From assembly GCF_000721705.1 (NCBI RefSeq), contig NZ_JOJL01000002.1, forward strand, positions 496,001-560,000: 64,000 nt of DNA. The letters are read 5' to 3'. Numbering within the stretch: the stretch's first letter is position 1; every line of letters starts with the position of its first letter. This document shows positions 26,401 through 34,407 of this stretch, piece after piece. Position numbers and translations under genes: made by a program. Origin of the DNA: Actinoplanes subtropicus. Lineage in GTDB: Bacteria; Actinomycetota; Actinomycetes; Mycobacteriales; Micromonosporaceae. Under the pieces are notes generated by a model. The model worked only from the letters and a program-made list of their open reading frames with translations. It had not been told where the DNA came from and made no database searches.

Positions 26401-27849
26401 TCAGGAGCCGTTTATGGCGGCGTCGAGGTCGGCTGCGTCCGACCAGCTGCCGTGGGTTGTCAGGGGAATTCGGTGGTTGAGCTTGATCCGGGCGATGGGC
26501 GTGCCGGTGAAGTCCTGGGCTTCCTGAATGATGACCTCGCTGCGGTCGGTGGTGGGGTCCCACCAGGTCGACAGCAGCCAGCCGTCGTCCTCGGCCGTGG
26601 CTTCGGGGCGGGGCACGAACTCAGGTTCGCCGGGGGAGGTCAGCACACCGTCGGCTGTCTGCATCGACGTCTCGCCGGTGAGGTAGTCGTGCTTGGCCAG
26701 GCCGTCGATGAACCAGGCACCGGTTCCCCGGGTCGTCACGTAGTAGCCGTATCGGTGGGACTGGCCGGTCCGCTGATCGTTGATCCGGGGGAACTCACCG
26801 AGGATGTCGCTGACCTGGCTGTCCGTCGTCTTCCCGGTGGCGAGGTCGAGCTCCCAGCGCCAGGGGGTGGCGACAATGCTCTTGAACCAATAGTTCCAGT
26901 CGCCGCCCGGCGGCGGTGACTCCAGCTCCTTCCAGGTGGGGCCGAAACGGGGGGTACGGTGCCCGTCGACGACGATCTTGGAGCCGTCCTGGTAGGCGTT
27001 GAGGAAGTGAGTCTCGGTGAAGGCGTCGGGCGCCTCGAACCACGTTACCTCGCCTGTCCTGCGATGCAGGACAGCCCAGCGGCACGTGTCCAGTGTCTCC
27101 GGCTCCCAAACCGTCGACGGGACTCCCTGGAAATAGTGCTCGAAGCGGACCATCGCCGGATTTACCAGGAAGATCGCGTAGTCGGTGGTGACGGCGTAGT
27201 CATGGGTGAAGGTGGGGACGCCCAGGTCGACCGTGTGAAGGTCGATGACCTGCCCGTTACGGTCGGCCCGGAACCACGTGACCACGCCCCCCCGGTTGCC
27301 GAAGGTGAGGATGTCGCCGTTGGCCGGATCGATCTTGTGGTGGGCCGTCAGCGGGGGTCCGGTGAACCCACCGTGGAAGTCGTAGCGCTGGCTGACCGTC
27401 TCCAATGTGTCCGGCCGAAGCTCGTGCGGAACGTCGGCCTCGCAGAAGACCAGCAGGCGGCTGTCGAAGAGGGTCACGTGCGTGTTGGCGAGGTTCTTCG
27501 GAAAGTTACCGGGCGCCAGCGGGACGGCACTGGGGTTCATGAAACCGCTGTAGAGGGAGTGCCCCACCTCCCTCTCCCGCTGCAGGCCGACGGTCTTCAC
27601 GTAGCGGTTGCGGTAGCTCGCCCTGCCGTCGCGCAGGAAGAGGGCGTGGACCATGCCGTCACCCTCGAACCAGTGGTAGCGGCTCGGATCCTTGGGCCGG
27701 TACATCGGGTTCGCGCCCACCCGGTACAGCGCACCGTTCAGCTCGTCCGGGAGCCGGCCTTCGATCTCCAGATCGAAGGCCTCACCCTCTTCTCGCCAGG
27801 GTGTGTAAGGCCCGTTGAGAAACATGTTGTTGGGGTCCCACATGGACAC
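26401..27849 (-). CDS. Carotenoid-cleavage / lignostilbene dioxygenase family enzyme (copy 1)
   Basis: A 482-residue non-heme iron oxygenase that cleaves an aliphatic C=C double bond, for example in lignostilbenes, isoeugenol or apocarotenoids. The seven-blade propeller hallmarks are present: ELNGALYRVGANPMYRP, RYHWFEGDGMVHALFLRDGR, and four candidate iron-ligand histidines in LTAHHKIDPANGD, FTHDYAVTTDYAIF, FTETHFLNAYQDGS and the C-terminal LTTHGSW. The length fits the family (about 480). It is the last gene before a strong hairpin and is preceded by the tandem 17-bp palindromes at 27873. Because the second copy at 63194 follows an aldehyde dehydrogenase, a phenylpropanoid or stilbene substrate giving an aromatic aldehyde is more likely than a carotenoid. 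Confidence 0.92.
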   Translation of the reverse strand: MSMWDPNNMFLNGPYTPWREEGEAFDLEIEGRLPDELNGALYRVGANPMYRPKDPSRYHWFEGDGMVHALFLRDGRASYRNRYVKTVGLQREREVGHSLYSGFMNPSAVPLAPGNFPKNLANTHVTLFDSRLLVFCEADVPHELRPDTLETVSQRYDFHGGFTGPPLTAHHKIDPANGDILTFGNRGGVVTWFRADRNGQVIDLHTVDLGVPTFTHDYAVTTDYAIFLVNPAMVRFEHYFQGVPSTVWEPETLDTCRWAVLHRRTGEVTWFEAPDAFTETHFLNAYQDGSKIVVDGHRTPRFGPTWKELESPPPGGDWNYWFKSIVATPWRWELDLATGKTTDSQVSDILGEFPRINDQRTGQSHRYGYYVTTRGTGAWFIDGLAKHDYLTGETSMQTADGVLTSPGEPEFVPRPEATAEDDGWLLSTWWDPTTDRSEVIIQEAQDFTGTPIARIKLNHRIPLTTHGSWSDAADLDAAINGS

Positions 27850-27872
27850 CCCTCCTTGTCATTACCGAAGTT

Positions 27873-27910
27873 GTCCTGTAATTCAGGACTGGATCTCTAA
27901 TACTTGGGAC
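27873..27910 (-). promoter_or_regulatory. Tandem palindromic operator, site A
   Basis: GTCCTG-TAATT-CAGGAC (27873-27889) is a perfect 6-bp inverted repeat with a 5-base spacer. A weaker copy TCTCTA-ATACT-TGGGAC starts exactly 21 bases later (27894-27910). The element lies 24 bases before the start of carotenoid oxygenase 1 and matches four other sites in the window. Confidence 0.75.
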
Positions 27911-28046
27911 TCCCGGTGATCGTATTGCCGGTACTTGGAAAAGGTCAATCCCTGCGCAGGCGCCAATTTCGAGGTGGAGTGAGTAATTCCGATGAGTGTG
28001 AGCCGTGTAGCCGCGCCTATTTCAGGGGCCTCTTTCTGGGCTACCC

Positions 28047-28084
28047 GTCACTCATGGCAGGATCATCGTCCTAATCTGTGGAGT
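28047..28084 (+). promoter_or_regulatory. Tandem palindromic operator, site B
   Basis: GTCACT-CATGG-CAGGAT (28047-28063) and GTCCTA-ATCTG-TGGAGT (28068-28084), again 21 bases apart. The element ends four bases before the start of the Rieske relic at 28089. It matches sites A, C, D and E. Confidence 0.65.
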
Positions 28085-28088
28085 CCCT

Positions 28089-28320
28089 ATGACTGATGCC
28101 AATGTCAGCGCTGCTTCCGCACCCCTGGCGAGACCTTGTCGTGTCCCACTCCGTTCGCCGGCCTGCGGGATGTCGTGTCCGTCAAGGGCAAACTGACGCA
28201 GGAGTATCACGCAGCCATCGAGAAAGGTCTTCCGTCCTGGTTCTTTGTCGGAAAGGTTAACGACGCGCCGAAGCAAGGCAGTTATTTCGTCCTGGACGTG
28301 CCCGGTGAGGGAACCCTGCG
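28089..28320 (+). pseudogene. 5' relic of a Rieske oxygenase gene
   Basis: ATG at 28089 gives MTDANVSAASAPLA, after which the homologous text moves to another frame: GLRDVVSVKGKLTQEYHAAI and EKGLPSWFFVGKVNDAPKQG, ending SYFVLDVPGEG. This aligns with residues 17-67 of the intact Rieske protein at 34408 (ELRDVVTVRDKLTQGYHDAV, PSWFLIGNANELPKPG). The Rieske cluster and catalytic domain are absent. It is a frameshifted, 3'-deleted duplicate that still has the operator in front of it. Confidence 0.75.
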
Positions 28321-28599
28321 CTCGGTGCTGGACAAGCAGCAACACCACATGGCCACCGAAGGTATTCAAACCTGGAACAGGCAACCCCAAACCATGGAGA
28401 CGTGCCCCGAACAATCACGCCGATAGCCCTGGAACCAATCGGCACGATCACCGCTGGAGAGATGCAGAACCGGACCGCCGGCCAGGCCGCAGCGGTGGCC
28501 ATCGGGCAAATGCTCACGCACTGCTCAAGGTCATCCGGAATTGCTAGCCCAAGCGCGGAACTTACAGCGGCCGCGTGCCCACGGGGTGGGTGGCGTGGT

Positions 28600-30102
28600 T
28601 CAGTGCATGAGGACGGGTTCGGTGGTGGGTTGTTGTTGTGGTATGCCGCGGCGTAGGAGTAGGCCGCAGACGATGGCGCCGGTCGTGAGGATGGCGGCGG
28701 ACCACCAGTAGGCGGTGGTGTAGCTGTGCAGCATGGATTGGACGACGGCGTTGGGTTCGGACTTGTGAGTGGTCAGGTAGTTGGTGGCGGCGCTGGCGGC
28801 GAGGGTGTTGAGCAGGGCGGTGCCGATGGAGCCGCCGATCTGCTGGCTGGTGTTGAGGGTGGCCGAGGCGACTCCCGCGTCGACGGCTTGGACGCCGAGG
28901 GTGCCTACGCTCATGGCTGGCCCGATGATCAGTCCGAAGCCGAGGCCGACGGTGATCAGTGGGGGCAGGATGTTGGCGGCGTAGCTGCTGTCCAGGTCCA
29001 GGCGGGTCATCCAGATCATGCCCGCGGCGGCGACGATCATGCCGGCGGCGACCAGCGGTTTGGGGCCGACCCGGGGGATCAGTGTGCTGGTGGCGGTGAT
29101 GGAGGAGATCATCAAACCGCCGATCATGGGCAGGAACGCCAGCCCGGTCTTGACCGGGCTGTAGTGCAATGAGGTCTGCAGATAGTAGGTGAGGAACAGG
29201 AATACTCCGAACATGCCGGCGCCGGAGAAGAAGACGGCCAGGAATGAGCCGGCGCGGTTGCGGTCGAGGATCACCCGTAGGGGCAGCAGGGGGTTGGCCG
29301 CCCGGGTCTGCAGGAACACGAAGACGGCCAGCAGTACCCCGCCGGCGGCCAGGAAGCCCCAGCTCATCGGGTCGCTCCAGGCGTAGGTCTCGGCGTTGGA
29401 GAAGCCGTAGACGAGGGCGAACATTCCGGCGGAGACGGTGATGATGCCGGGCCAGTCGAGGCGGGGGCGGGTGGCGGCCTGGCGGTGGTGCAGCAGCAGG
29501 ATGCCGCCGATGGTGGCGATGGCGGCGAAGGCGACGTTGACGTACAGGCACCACCGCCAGTCGAGGTATTCGGTGAGCACGCCGCCGAGCAGCAGGCCGA
29601 CGGCGCCGCCGGCGCCGGCGATGGCGCCGTACACGCCGAATGCTTTTCCGCGTTCGGACGGGTTGGTGAAGGTGGTGGTCAGCAGCGACAGCGCGGCGGG
29701 GGTCAGCAGGGCGCCGAAGATGCCTTGCAGGGCGCGGGCGGCGACGAGGATCTCGAAGGATCCGGCCGCACCGCCGAGGGCGGAGGCGGCGGCGAAGCCG
29801 ATCAGGCCGACCAGGAAGACGCGTTTGCGGCCGAACACGTCGGCGATGCGGCCGCCGAGCAGCAGCAGGCTGCCGAAGGCGAGGGAGTACGCGGTGACGA
29901 TCCATTGCCGGTTGCTGTCGGAGAAGCCGAGGTCGTGTTGGGCGCTCGGGAGCGCGATATTCACGATGGTGGAGTCGAGCACGACCATGAGCTGGGCGAT
30001 GCCGATGACACCGAGGATCAGCCACCGGCGCCGGTGGTGCGGATTGTCCGATACGGCGGCGGGAGCCTCGCTCTCGCCGGCAGTGCTGGCGGTGGCGGTC
30101 AT
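28600..30102 (-). CDS. MFS drug exporter, DHA2 family, 14 spans
   Basis: A 500-residue proton-driven exporter of the EmrB/QacA type. The opening membrane segment contains the family signature LMVVLDSTIVNIALPSAQHD, the A-motif GGRIADVFGRKR follows span 2, and motif C (GAIAGAGGAVGLLLGGVLTE) lies in span 5. The remaining hydrophobic segments run to residue 485. ATG at 30102 has AAAGG upstream. It is divergent from the TetR regulator at 30246, and palindromes for that repressor lie between them, so efflux is expected to be induced by the substrate. The last codons are the source of a 20-base tract found again at 36751. Confidence 0.93.
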   Translation of the reverse strand: MTATASTAGESEAPAAVSDNPHHRRRWLILGVIGIAQLMVVLDSTIVNIALPSAQHDLGFSDSNRQWIVTAYSLAFGSLLLLGGRIADVFGRKRVFLVGLIGFAAASALGGAAGSFEILVAARALQGIFGALLTPAALSLLTTTFTNPSERGKAFGVYGAIAGAGGAVGLLLGGVLTEYLDWRWCLYVNVAFAAIATIGGILLLHHRQAATRPRLDWPGIITVSAGMFALVYGFSNAETYAWSDPMSWGFLAAGGVLLAVFVFLQTRAANPLLPLRVILDRNRAGSFLAVFFSGAGMFGVFLFLTYYLQTSLHYSPVKTGLAFLPMIGGLMISSITATSTLIPRVGPKPLVAAGMIVAAAGMIWMTRLDLDSSYAANILPPLITVGLGFGLIIGPAMSVGTLGVQAVDAGVASATLNTSQQIGGSIGTALLNTLAASAATNYLTTHKSEPNAVVQSMLHSYTTAYWWSAAILTTGAIVCGLLLRRGIPQQQPTTEPVLMH

Positions 30103-30167
30103 GAGTACAGCCTTTCGAACGTAATCGAGAAGTGCGGCCTGGTAGAGGAACTTGAGGCCTCTATTCC

Positions 30168-30229
30168 AGTTGGAGGTAGGGCCTCCATTTCGGCAGCGTA
30201 GCACTAACCGGAGGTCTGTCCTCTAGTTA
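30168..30229. promoter_or_regulatory. TetR-type operators between the MFS and tetR genes
   Basis: Two palindromes of the form GGAGG-N5-CCTC are present: AGTTGGAGG-TAGGG-CCTCCATTT (30168-30190) and TAACCGGAGG-TCTGT-CCTCTAGTTA (30205-30229). A further half-site AACTTGAGG lies at 30149-30157. The second is nearly identical to the palindrome before the other tetR at 38164-38188, and each lies just ahead of its tetR start. Confidence 0.75.
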
Positions 30230-30245
30230 TTGATATGCTGGTCAC

Positions 30246-30926
30246 ATGTCAGTCACCGGCACCGTCGGCGCGAGCGGCGCGGATCGTCCGCTGCGGCGCG
30301 ACGCCGAACGCAACCGTCAGCTCATCCTGCAGACCGCTCACCGGGTGTTCGCCGACCGCGGACTCGACGTGTCCCTCGACGAGATCGCCCAGCAGGCCGG
30401 CGTTGGCGTCGGCACCGTGTACCGGCGGTTCCCCACCAAAGAAGCGCTGGTGGAGGCACTGTTCGAACAACGGCTGCAGGCGGTCGTCGAGATCGGGCAG
30501 CAAGCACTGACCGACCCGGACCCCTGGCGCGGACTGCTCACCTTCTTCGAACGCGTCAGCGACATGTTGGCCAATGACCGCGGCCTGCGCGAGGTCACGC
30601 TCGGCACCCGATACGGACGCGAGCACGTCTCCGACTTACGCGAGAGCCTTCAGCCGATCGCCACCGAACTCGTTGCCAAAGCCCAGGCCGACGGCCGGCT
30701 CCGCGCCGACCTGTCCGCCACCGACCTTCCCCTGCTCAGCCTCATGGTCGCCGCCGTCGCGGACTACACCCACCACGCGCACCCGGACGCCTTCCGCCGC
30801 TACATCACCATCGTCATCGACGGCCTGAGCACCGGCCGCGCCGATACGACACCCCTACCGTTCGGCCCGCTGACCGACGACCAAGTCGACCAAGCCATGC
30901 GGACCTGGCACCCTCCGCGCCGGTGA
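30246..30926 (+). CDS. TetR-family repressor, probable regulator of the MFS exporter
   Basis: A 226-residue regulator. The DNA-binding part is at about residues 20-65 (RNRQLILQTAHRVFADRGLD, VSLDEIAQQAGVGVGTVYRR, FPTKEALVEALFEQRL). The ligand domain follows with a conserved C-terminal block DDQVDQAMRTWHPPRR. It is very similar to the protein at 38205 over its whole length. Divergent arrangement with the MFS gene and the shared operators indicate autoregulation and drug-responsive control. Its 3' end belongs to the 202-bp repeat found again at 36767. Confidence 0.93.
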   Translation: MSVTGTVGASGADRPLRRDAERNRQLILQTAHRVFADRGLDVSLDEIAQQAGVGVGTVYRRFPTKEALVEALFEQRLQAVVEIGQQALTDPDPWRGLLTFFERVSDMLANDRGLREVTLGTRYGREHVSDLRESLQPIATELVAKAQADGRLRADLSATDLPLLSLMVAAVADYTHHAHPDAFRRYITIVIDGLSTGRADTTPLPFGPLTDDQVDQAMRTWHPPRR

Positions 30927-31077
30927 TTCACGGGCCACGCCTTACGTGAGTGCGAACCGGCCGCCGACGAGGCTGCTGGCATCGCGTGGTCACCGGATCA
31001 TGACTGGCTTCCCTGATATGTGACGCTCCGTCACCGGGGTGGCGGCCCGGCGTCAAGCACGTCAGGGATGAACAGCG
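30876..31077. repeat. Direct repeat, copy 1 (tetR 3' end plus transposase tail)
   Basis: This 202-base segment covers the last 50 bases of tetR and the following non-coding sequence, including the end of a transposase relic. It is repeated in the same orientation at 36767-36968 with only a handful of base differences. Confidence 0.9.
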
Positions 31078-31225
31078 AGCCCTTTCGACCTCGATAGGTC
31101 GGGTTCTCGACCTCGTGTAGGACTCGGGTGGCCTGCACGATCGCGGTCGCCCGGCGCGGGCAGCAGCGCAGCTTGGCCAGAACCTTCCAGGTCTTGAGGG
31201 TGGCATTGGCGTCGACTCGAGACCA
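31031..31225 (-). mobile_element. C-terminal remnant of a DDE transposase (IS5/IS4-like)
   Basis: The minus strand reads VDANATLKTWKVLAKLRCCP, then RRATAIVQATRVLHEVENPT, ending DVLDAGPPPR and a stop at 31031. The pattern K-x-W-K-x-L...R near the end followed by a helix ending in L-H is typical of the last catalytic-domain region of IS5-type transposases. No inverted repeats or N-terminal part remain. Confidence 0.55.
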
Positions 31226-31509
31226 TCCGGCTCGATTTGCGTCGGCAGCATTCCGCGCGTGCCGCCACGCTGCTCCAGGCGCTGGACGAGGCATGGGACG
31301 TCATCGACGCCTCCGCCCGGCCGGGGCGGACCGAGACGTCGACGCCCTACGTGCGACCCACGCACAACTGAGGCGCCGAGACTGAGGAGGCCGCCGGCCA
31401 ACATATTCCTAGCTCAGGCAATGCTCTTCTCTAACGTGCCGAGGGCACCCCTGCGCGTTCTTCCGGCAGCGAACCCACAGCGGTGCCCTCGCGCAGCACG
31501 ACAACATGC
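31226..31509. other. Gene-poor debris
   Basis: I see no intact gene. The sequence is probably degraded mobile or coding DNA between the transposase and Lsr2 relics. Confidence 0.4.
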
Positions 31510-31680
31510 CATCTTCGCGCCGCGCGGATTAGTGAGCAGCCTCAAACGCTCCACGACCGGGCCAGGGAGCCGCCCCCGCTCAGAGACCGGGTGACCGTTC
31601 CCATTCGCCCAATCACGGATCGCCTGATTTTTCTCCCGGCTGTTCACAGGAGCCGCAGCACGGGTGTCGCGCGTCGCCTT
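31510..31680 (-). pseudogene. Lsr2 C-terminal DNA-binding domain remnant
   Basis: The minus-strand frame reads SREKNQAIRDWANGNGHPVS followed by ERGRLPGPVVERLR. This is the C-terminal domain of the nucleoid protein Lsr2, with its helix-loop-helix and the RGR AT-hook-like minor-groove motif. The N-terminal dimerisation domain is missing, and the text after VVER drifts. A GTG at 31647 could start a short product, but this is most likely a relic. Confidence 0.6.
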
Positions 31681-32096
31681 GCGATCGACGCGGACCTCGC
31701 AATATTCGGCTGCATCAATAAAATTTGTGGGCGATATTTCGTGCTTTCTATCGTGGTCGGCAGCCGGGCGGATTCAAACACTTGACGCAATGACTTGTAA
31801 ACCCAGGTTCCTAGGACGGTTACAGATTGGGATGGTCCTAGGGCCGCCGCCGAGGCTGGTTATGCCTTCGGGTTGGTTCCGGCTGTTGCTGGCCTGTACC
31901 GCGCCAAAACTCCGTGCATGGTTGTGAGCTGACGTTTTGGAGATTGCTAGCGGACGCGGCGACACCGGACAGGACGACGCTCGGCGTCTGCTGTCCTCCC
32001 GAGGTGGAGCCACCACGCCGGCCGGTGTGCGGGACGGCGTTGTCCAGCCCAACGGACACTCACGCTTGACGAGTCATCACCGCTCCGTTTTACTCT
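31681..32096. other. Gene-poor, relatively A/T-rich stretch
   Basis: No gene recognised. The part around 31690-31760 and 31780-31830 is noticeably richer in A/T than the rest of the window, as often seen in degraded or foreign DNA. Confidence 0.4.
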
Positions 32097-32134
32097 GTCC
32101 TGCAGAGCAGTATTGCGGTCCGAATATTCGGGAC
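32097..32134 (+). promoter_or_regulatory. Tandem palindromic operator, site E
   Basis: GTCCTG-CAGAG-CAGTAT (32097-32113) and GTCCGA-ATATT-CGGGAC (32118-32134), the second a perfect palindrome. They begin exactly 21 bases apart. The element lies 33 bases before the SDR relic at 32168 and matches sites A-D. Confidence 0.7.
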
Positions 32135-32167
32135 AACCTGTGGTGCCTGGCGAGGAGGTCATGCGCG

Positions 32168-32250
32168 ATGAGAGACGTTGCAGACAAGGTCGCGGTCGTT
32201 ACCGGAGCGGGCGCGGCATCGGTCTCGGGATTGCACGAGCGTTCGGACTG
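32168..32250 (+). pseudogene. 5' relic of a short-chain dehydrogenase gene
   Basis: ATG at 32168, with GAGGAGG upstream, gives MRDVADKVAVVTGAGA, the start of an SDR Rossmann fold. The continuation GIGLGIARAFG is in the +1 frame. The fold then ends; the next recognisable protein is the hydrolase at 32359. This is the frameshifted, deleted start of an SDR like those at 55547 and 60918. Confidence 0.7.
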
Positions 32251-32358
32251 GTTGCCGGAGATCGAGAGGTGGCCCGCGCCCCCCACCACCGACTTGGCGC
32301 AATCCTCGACGGTCGCCGGCGAATCGGGGCTCCGTTGACGACATCAGGGCTGGACAAC

Positions 32359-33282
32359 GTGGGCGGACTTGACGAGAAGTTGTTTCAGGCCGCGGCGATC
32401 GATCCCGAAACAGCCGGCTTCAACCTGCAACTTCGCGCGCTGCTGAAGAGCAGTCCTGGCGGTGAGGCGGGCCCCGGCGGCCTTCCGATGCCTCCCGAGG
32501 AGCCTTCGGAGCGTGCACGCACCATCCTGATCACGGGACAAGGCGGTCACGAACTGGCTCTGCGGGTCATCGCTCCGGACCGCCCCGAGGGCGTCTACCT
32601 GAACTTCCACGGCGGCGGTTTCGTCAGTGGCAGCGCAACGCAGTCGGATCAGGAACTGGAGCGGATCGCACGGAACACAGACTTCGCCTGCATCGACGTG
32701 GACTACCGGCTGGCGCCCGAGCACCCTTACCCGGCGGCCTGGGACGACGCCGAAGCCGCGGCGATGTGGCTGATCGAAAATGCCCAGTCGGAGTTCGGAA
32801 CCGATGCGCTCGCGATCGGAGGAGTGTCGGCGGGCGCGACACTCGCGGCCTCCGTCCTTGTCCGGCTACGCGAGCGGCGTGGCTCCACCGGGTTCCAGGC
32901 GGCGAACCTGGTCTTCGGCAATTTCGACCTCTCGATGACCCCGAGTCAAACGCTGCTCGGCGCCGACGCGGTACCAGTTTCGTTGGACGCCATCCGAGCG
33001 TGCACCGACGCGGTCGCGCCTGAGACCGAAAAACGCCAGGACCCGGATCTGTCGCCCCTGTACGCCGATCTGCGGGATCTCCCGCCGGCGCTGTTCACGG
33101 TCGGCACCCTGGATCCGTTCCTGGACGACACGTTGTTCATGCATGCCCGCTGGATCGCAGCCGGCAACCCGGCCGAGCTGGCGGTATACCCCGGCGGCGG
33201 GCATGTTTTCACCGCATTCCCCATCAGCCTCGCGAATCAGGCGAACGACCGCATCGAAGCCTTTCTCCGCCGGATCGGGTAA
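32359..33282 (+). CDS. Alpha/beta hydrolase, hormone-sensitive-lipase family
   Basis: A serine esterase/lipase of about 307 residues. The oxyanion-hole motif HGGGF (YLNFHGGGFVSG), the nucleophile elbow GVSAG (LAIGGVSAGATLAASVL), the acid in TVGTLDPFLDDTLF and the His in YPGGGHVFTAFP make up a complete catalytic machinery. VDYRLAPEHPYPAAWDD is the family signature. The start is uncertain: GTG 32359 is chosen, while TTG 32335 is in frame and the frame is open further up into the SDR relic. It may hydrolyse small esters or lactones. It probably fell under the site E promoter after the SDR deletion. Confidence 0.87.
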   Translation: MGGLDEKLFQAAAIDPETAGFNLQLRALLKSSPGGEAGPGGLPMPPEEPSERARTILITGQGGHELALRVIAPDRPEGVYLNFHGGGFVSGSATQSDQELERIARNTDFACIDVDYRLAPEHPYPAAWDDAEAAAMWLIENAQSEFGTDALAIGGVSAGATLAASVLVRLRERRGSTGFQAANLVFGNFDLSMTPSQTLLGADAVPVSLDAIRACTDAVAPETEKRQDPDLSPLYADLRDLPPALFTVGTLDPFLDDTLFMHARWIAAGNPAELAVYPGGGHVFTAFPISLANQANDRIEAFLRRIG

Positions 33283-33411
33283 CCCGTATCGATTCTCGAC
33301 ACGGGGGACCGCAGCGGGCTGGTCGACGGAGTCGAGACCAAGCCGCCGCAGGCTGGCGCTGCACGGGTGATGCGGCACGCCATGGGGACGTCGAAACTGG
33401 CGGTACCTGCG

Positions 33412-33781
33412 CCGATCCGAACGCCAGTTCCTGCATCGGGAGCAGGGCTGTCTCTGTGAGGCAGTAGCTGCGCCGGGCCAGCCGGGGGATCCGAACTGCG
33501 CCGTGTCGCCGTGGCCGCCGCGCTGCATCGCCAGCCCCAGAACGTAGCGGGCCAGCGTGGCATAGGAGCGTGCGGCCAGCTCTGGCGGGAAACCGCTGGC
33601 GAACGGAGACGGCGGCGACGCTGATGGCGGCGACGACGTCCCCGGCCTTGTCGCGCAGGGGAGCAGCCACCCCGAGGACGTCGCGGTCCAGTTCGCCGCG
33701 GCTGAGCGCGTAGCCGCGCTTACGGGTGTCCTGCAGCCGGTTCAGGATGTCCGGTTTCGTGGTCGGCGTGCGTTCGGTGAA
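33412..33781 (-). pseudogene. IclR-family C-terminal fragment (minus strand)
   Basis: Reading leftward from 33781: FTERTPTTKPDILNRLQDTR, KRGYALSRGELDRDVLGVAA, PLRDKAGDVVAAISVAAVS, the effector-binding end of an IclR protein, after which the frame breaks. A second short IclR piece, RLARRSYCLTETALLPMQEL, lies at about 33485-33415 on the same strand. The missing N-terminal part of such a protein is found on the opposite strand at 33800. Confidence 0.65.
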
Positions 33782-33799
33782 CGACTCGAAGTGCGCGCC

Positions 33800-34206
33800 G
33801 TCGAGGCCCGATCCACCGCATACCGGTACCTGCAGAGCCTGACCAGGTCGCATTTCGTCGAAGAGGCTGGGGACGGCGAATACCGGCTGGGCCGCAGAGT
33901 GCTGGAACTGGCCCGCCTGGCCCGCCGCGGCATGGGACTGTCCGCACTCGCCCGGCCAGGGATGAGGCGCCTGGCCGCCGGCACCGGCGAACCGTGTTGC
34001 TCACCCGCTTGGCGGGGGCGGGCGTCCTCTGCCTCGAACGCGAGGACGCCGATGTCCGAGTCGTACGGATCTCCTATGAACGGGGCCAGATCCTGCCGAT
34101 CAACGCCGGCGCCTCAGCCTTCGTGCCGCTCGCCTGGCTGCCACAGCCCGAGGTGGACGCCATCACGCTGGTCGGCGGTCTTTCGCTGGTCGGCGGTCTT
34201 TCGTAG
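33800..34206 (+). pseudogene. IclR-family N-terminal and central fragment (plus strand, frameshifted)
   Basis: The plus strand reads RSTAYRYLQSLTRSHFVEEA, GDGEYRLGRRVLELARLARR and LSALARPGMRRLAAGTGE, then in another frame LLTRLAGAGVLCLEREDADV and RVVRISYERGQILPINAGAS, ending with a tandem LVGGLSLVGGLS and a stop. It closely resembles the intact IclR at 51236. It ends just where the minus-strand fragment at 33781 begins in family order, so the two may be halves of one gene separated by an inversion. Confidence 0.7.
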
Positions 34207-34364
34207 CGCACGCGGTCCGCACTGGAGTTGCTATCACGATATCCGGTCGTGAAGTCCCTTACCTGCTATGCGGGACACCTAACAGTTGGATTTACCCGAC
34301 CCGATCCCCCGCTCGGCGGTGGAGGGCCCTTCAGATCTTGTCACCCCTACGGCTCCGCAGTAGT

Positions 34365-34402
34365 GTCCTGCTAGTAGAGACGTGAATCCTATTTTACAGG
34401 AG
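34365..34402 (+). promoter_or_regulatory. Tandem palindromic operator, site C
   Basis: GTCCTG-CTAGT-AGAGAC (34365-34381) and ATCCTA-TTTTA-CAGGAG (34386-34402), 21 bases apart. The second palindrome includes the ribosome site AGGAG of the Rieske gene, whose ATG is at 34408. Confidence 0.7.
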
Positions 34403-34407
34403 CGAGC

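Noticed and set aside
34170..34206. Tandem LVGGLSLVGGLS at the IclR fragment end considered as a functional repeat
   Set aside because: It is a simple 18-base duplication at the broken end of a pseudogene.
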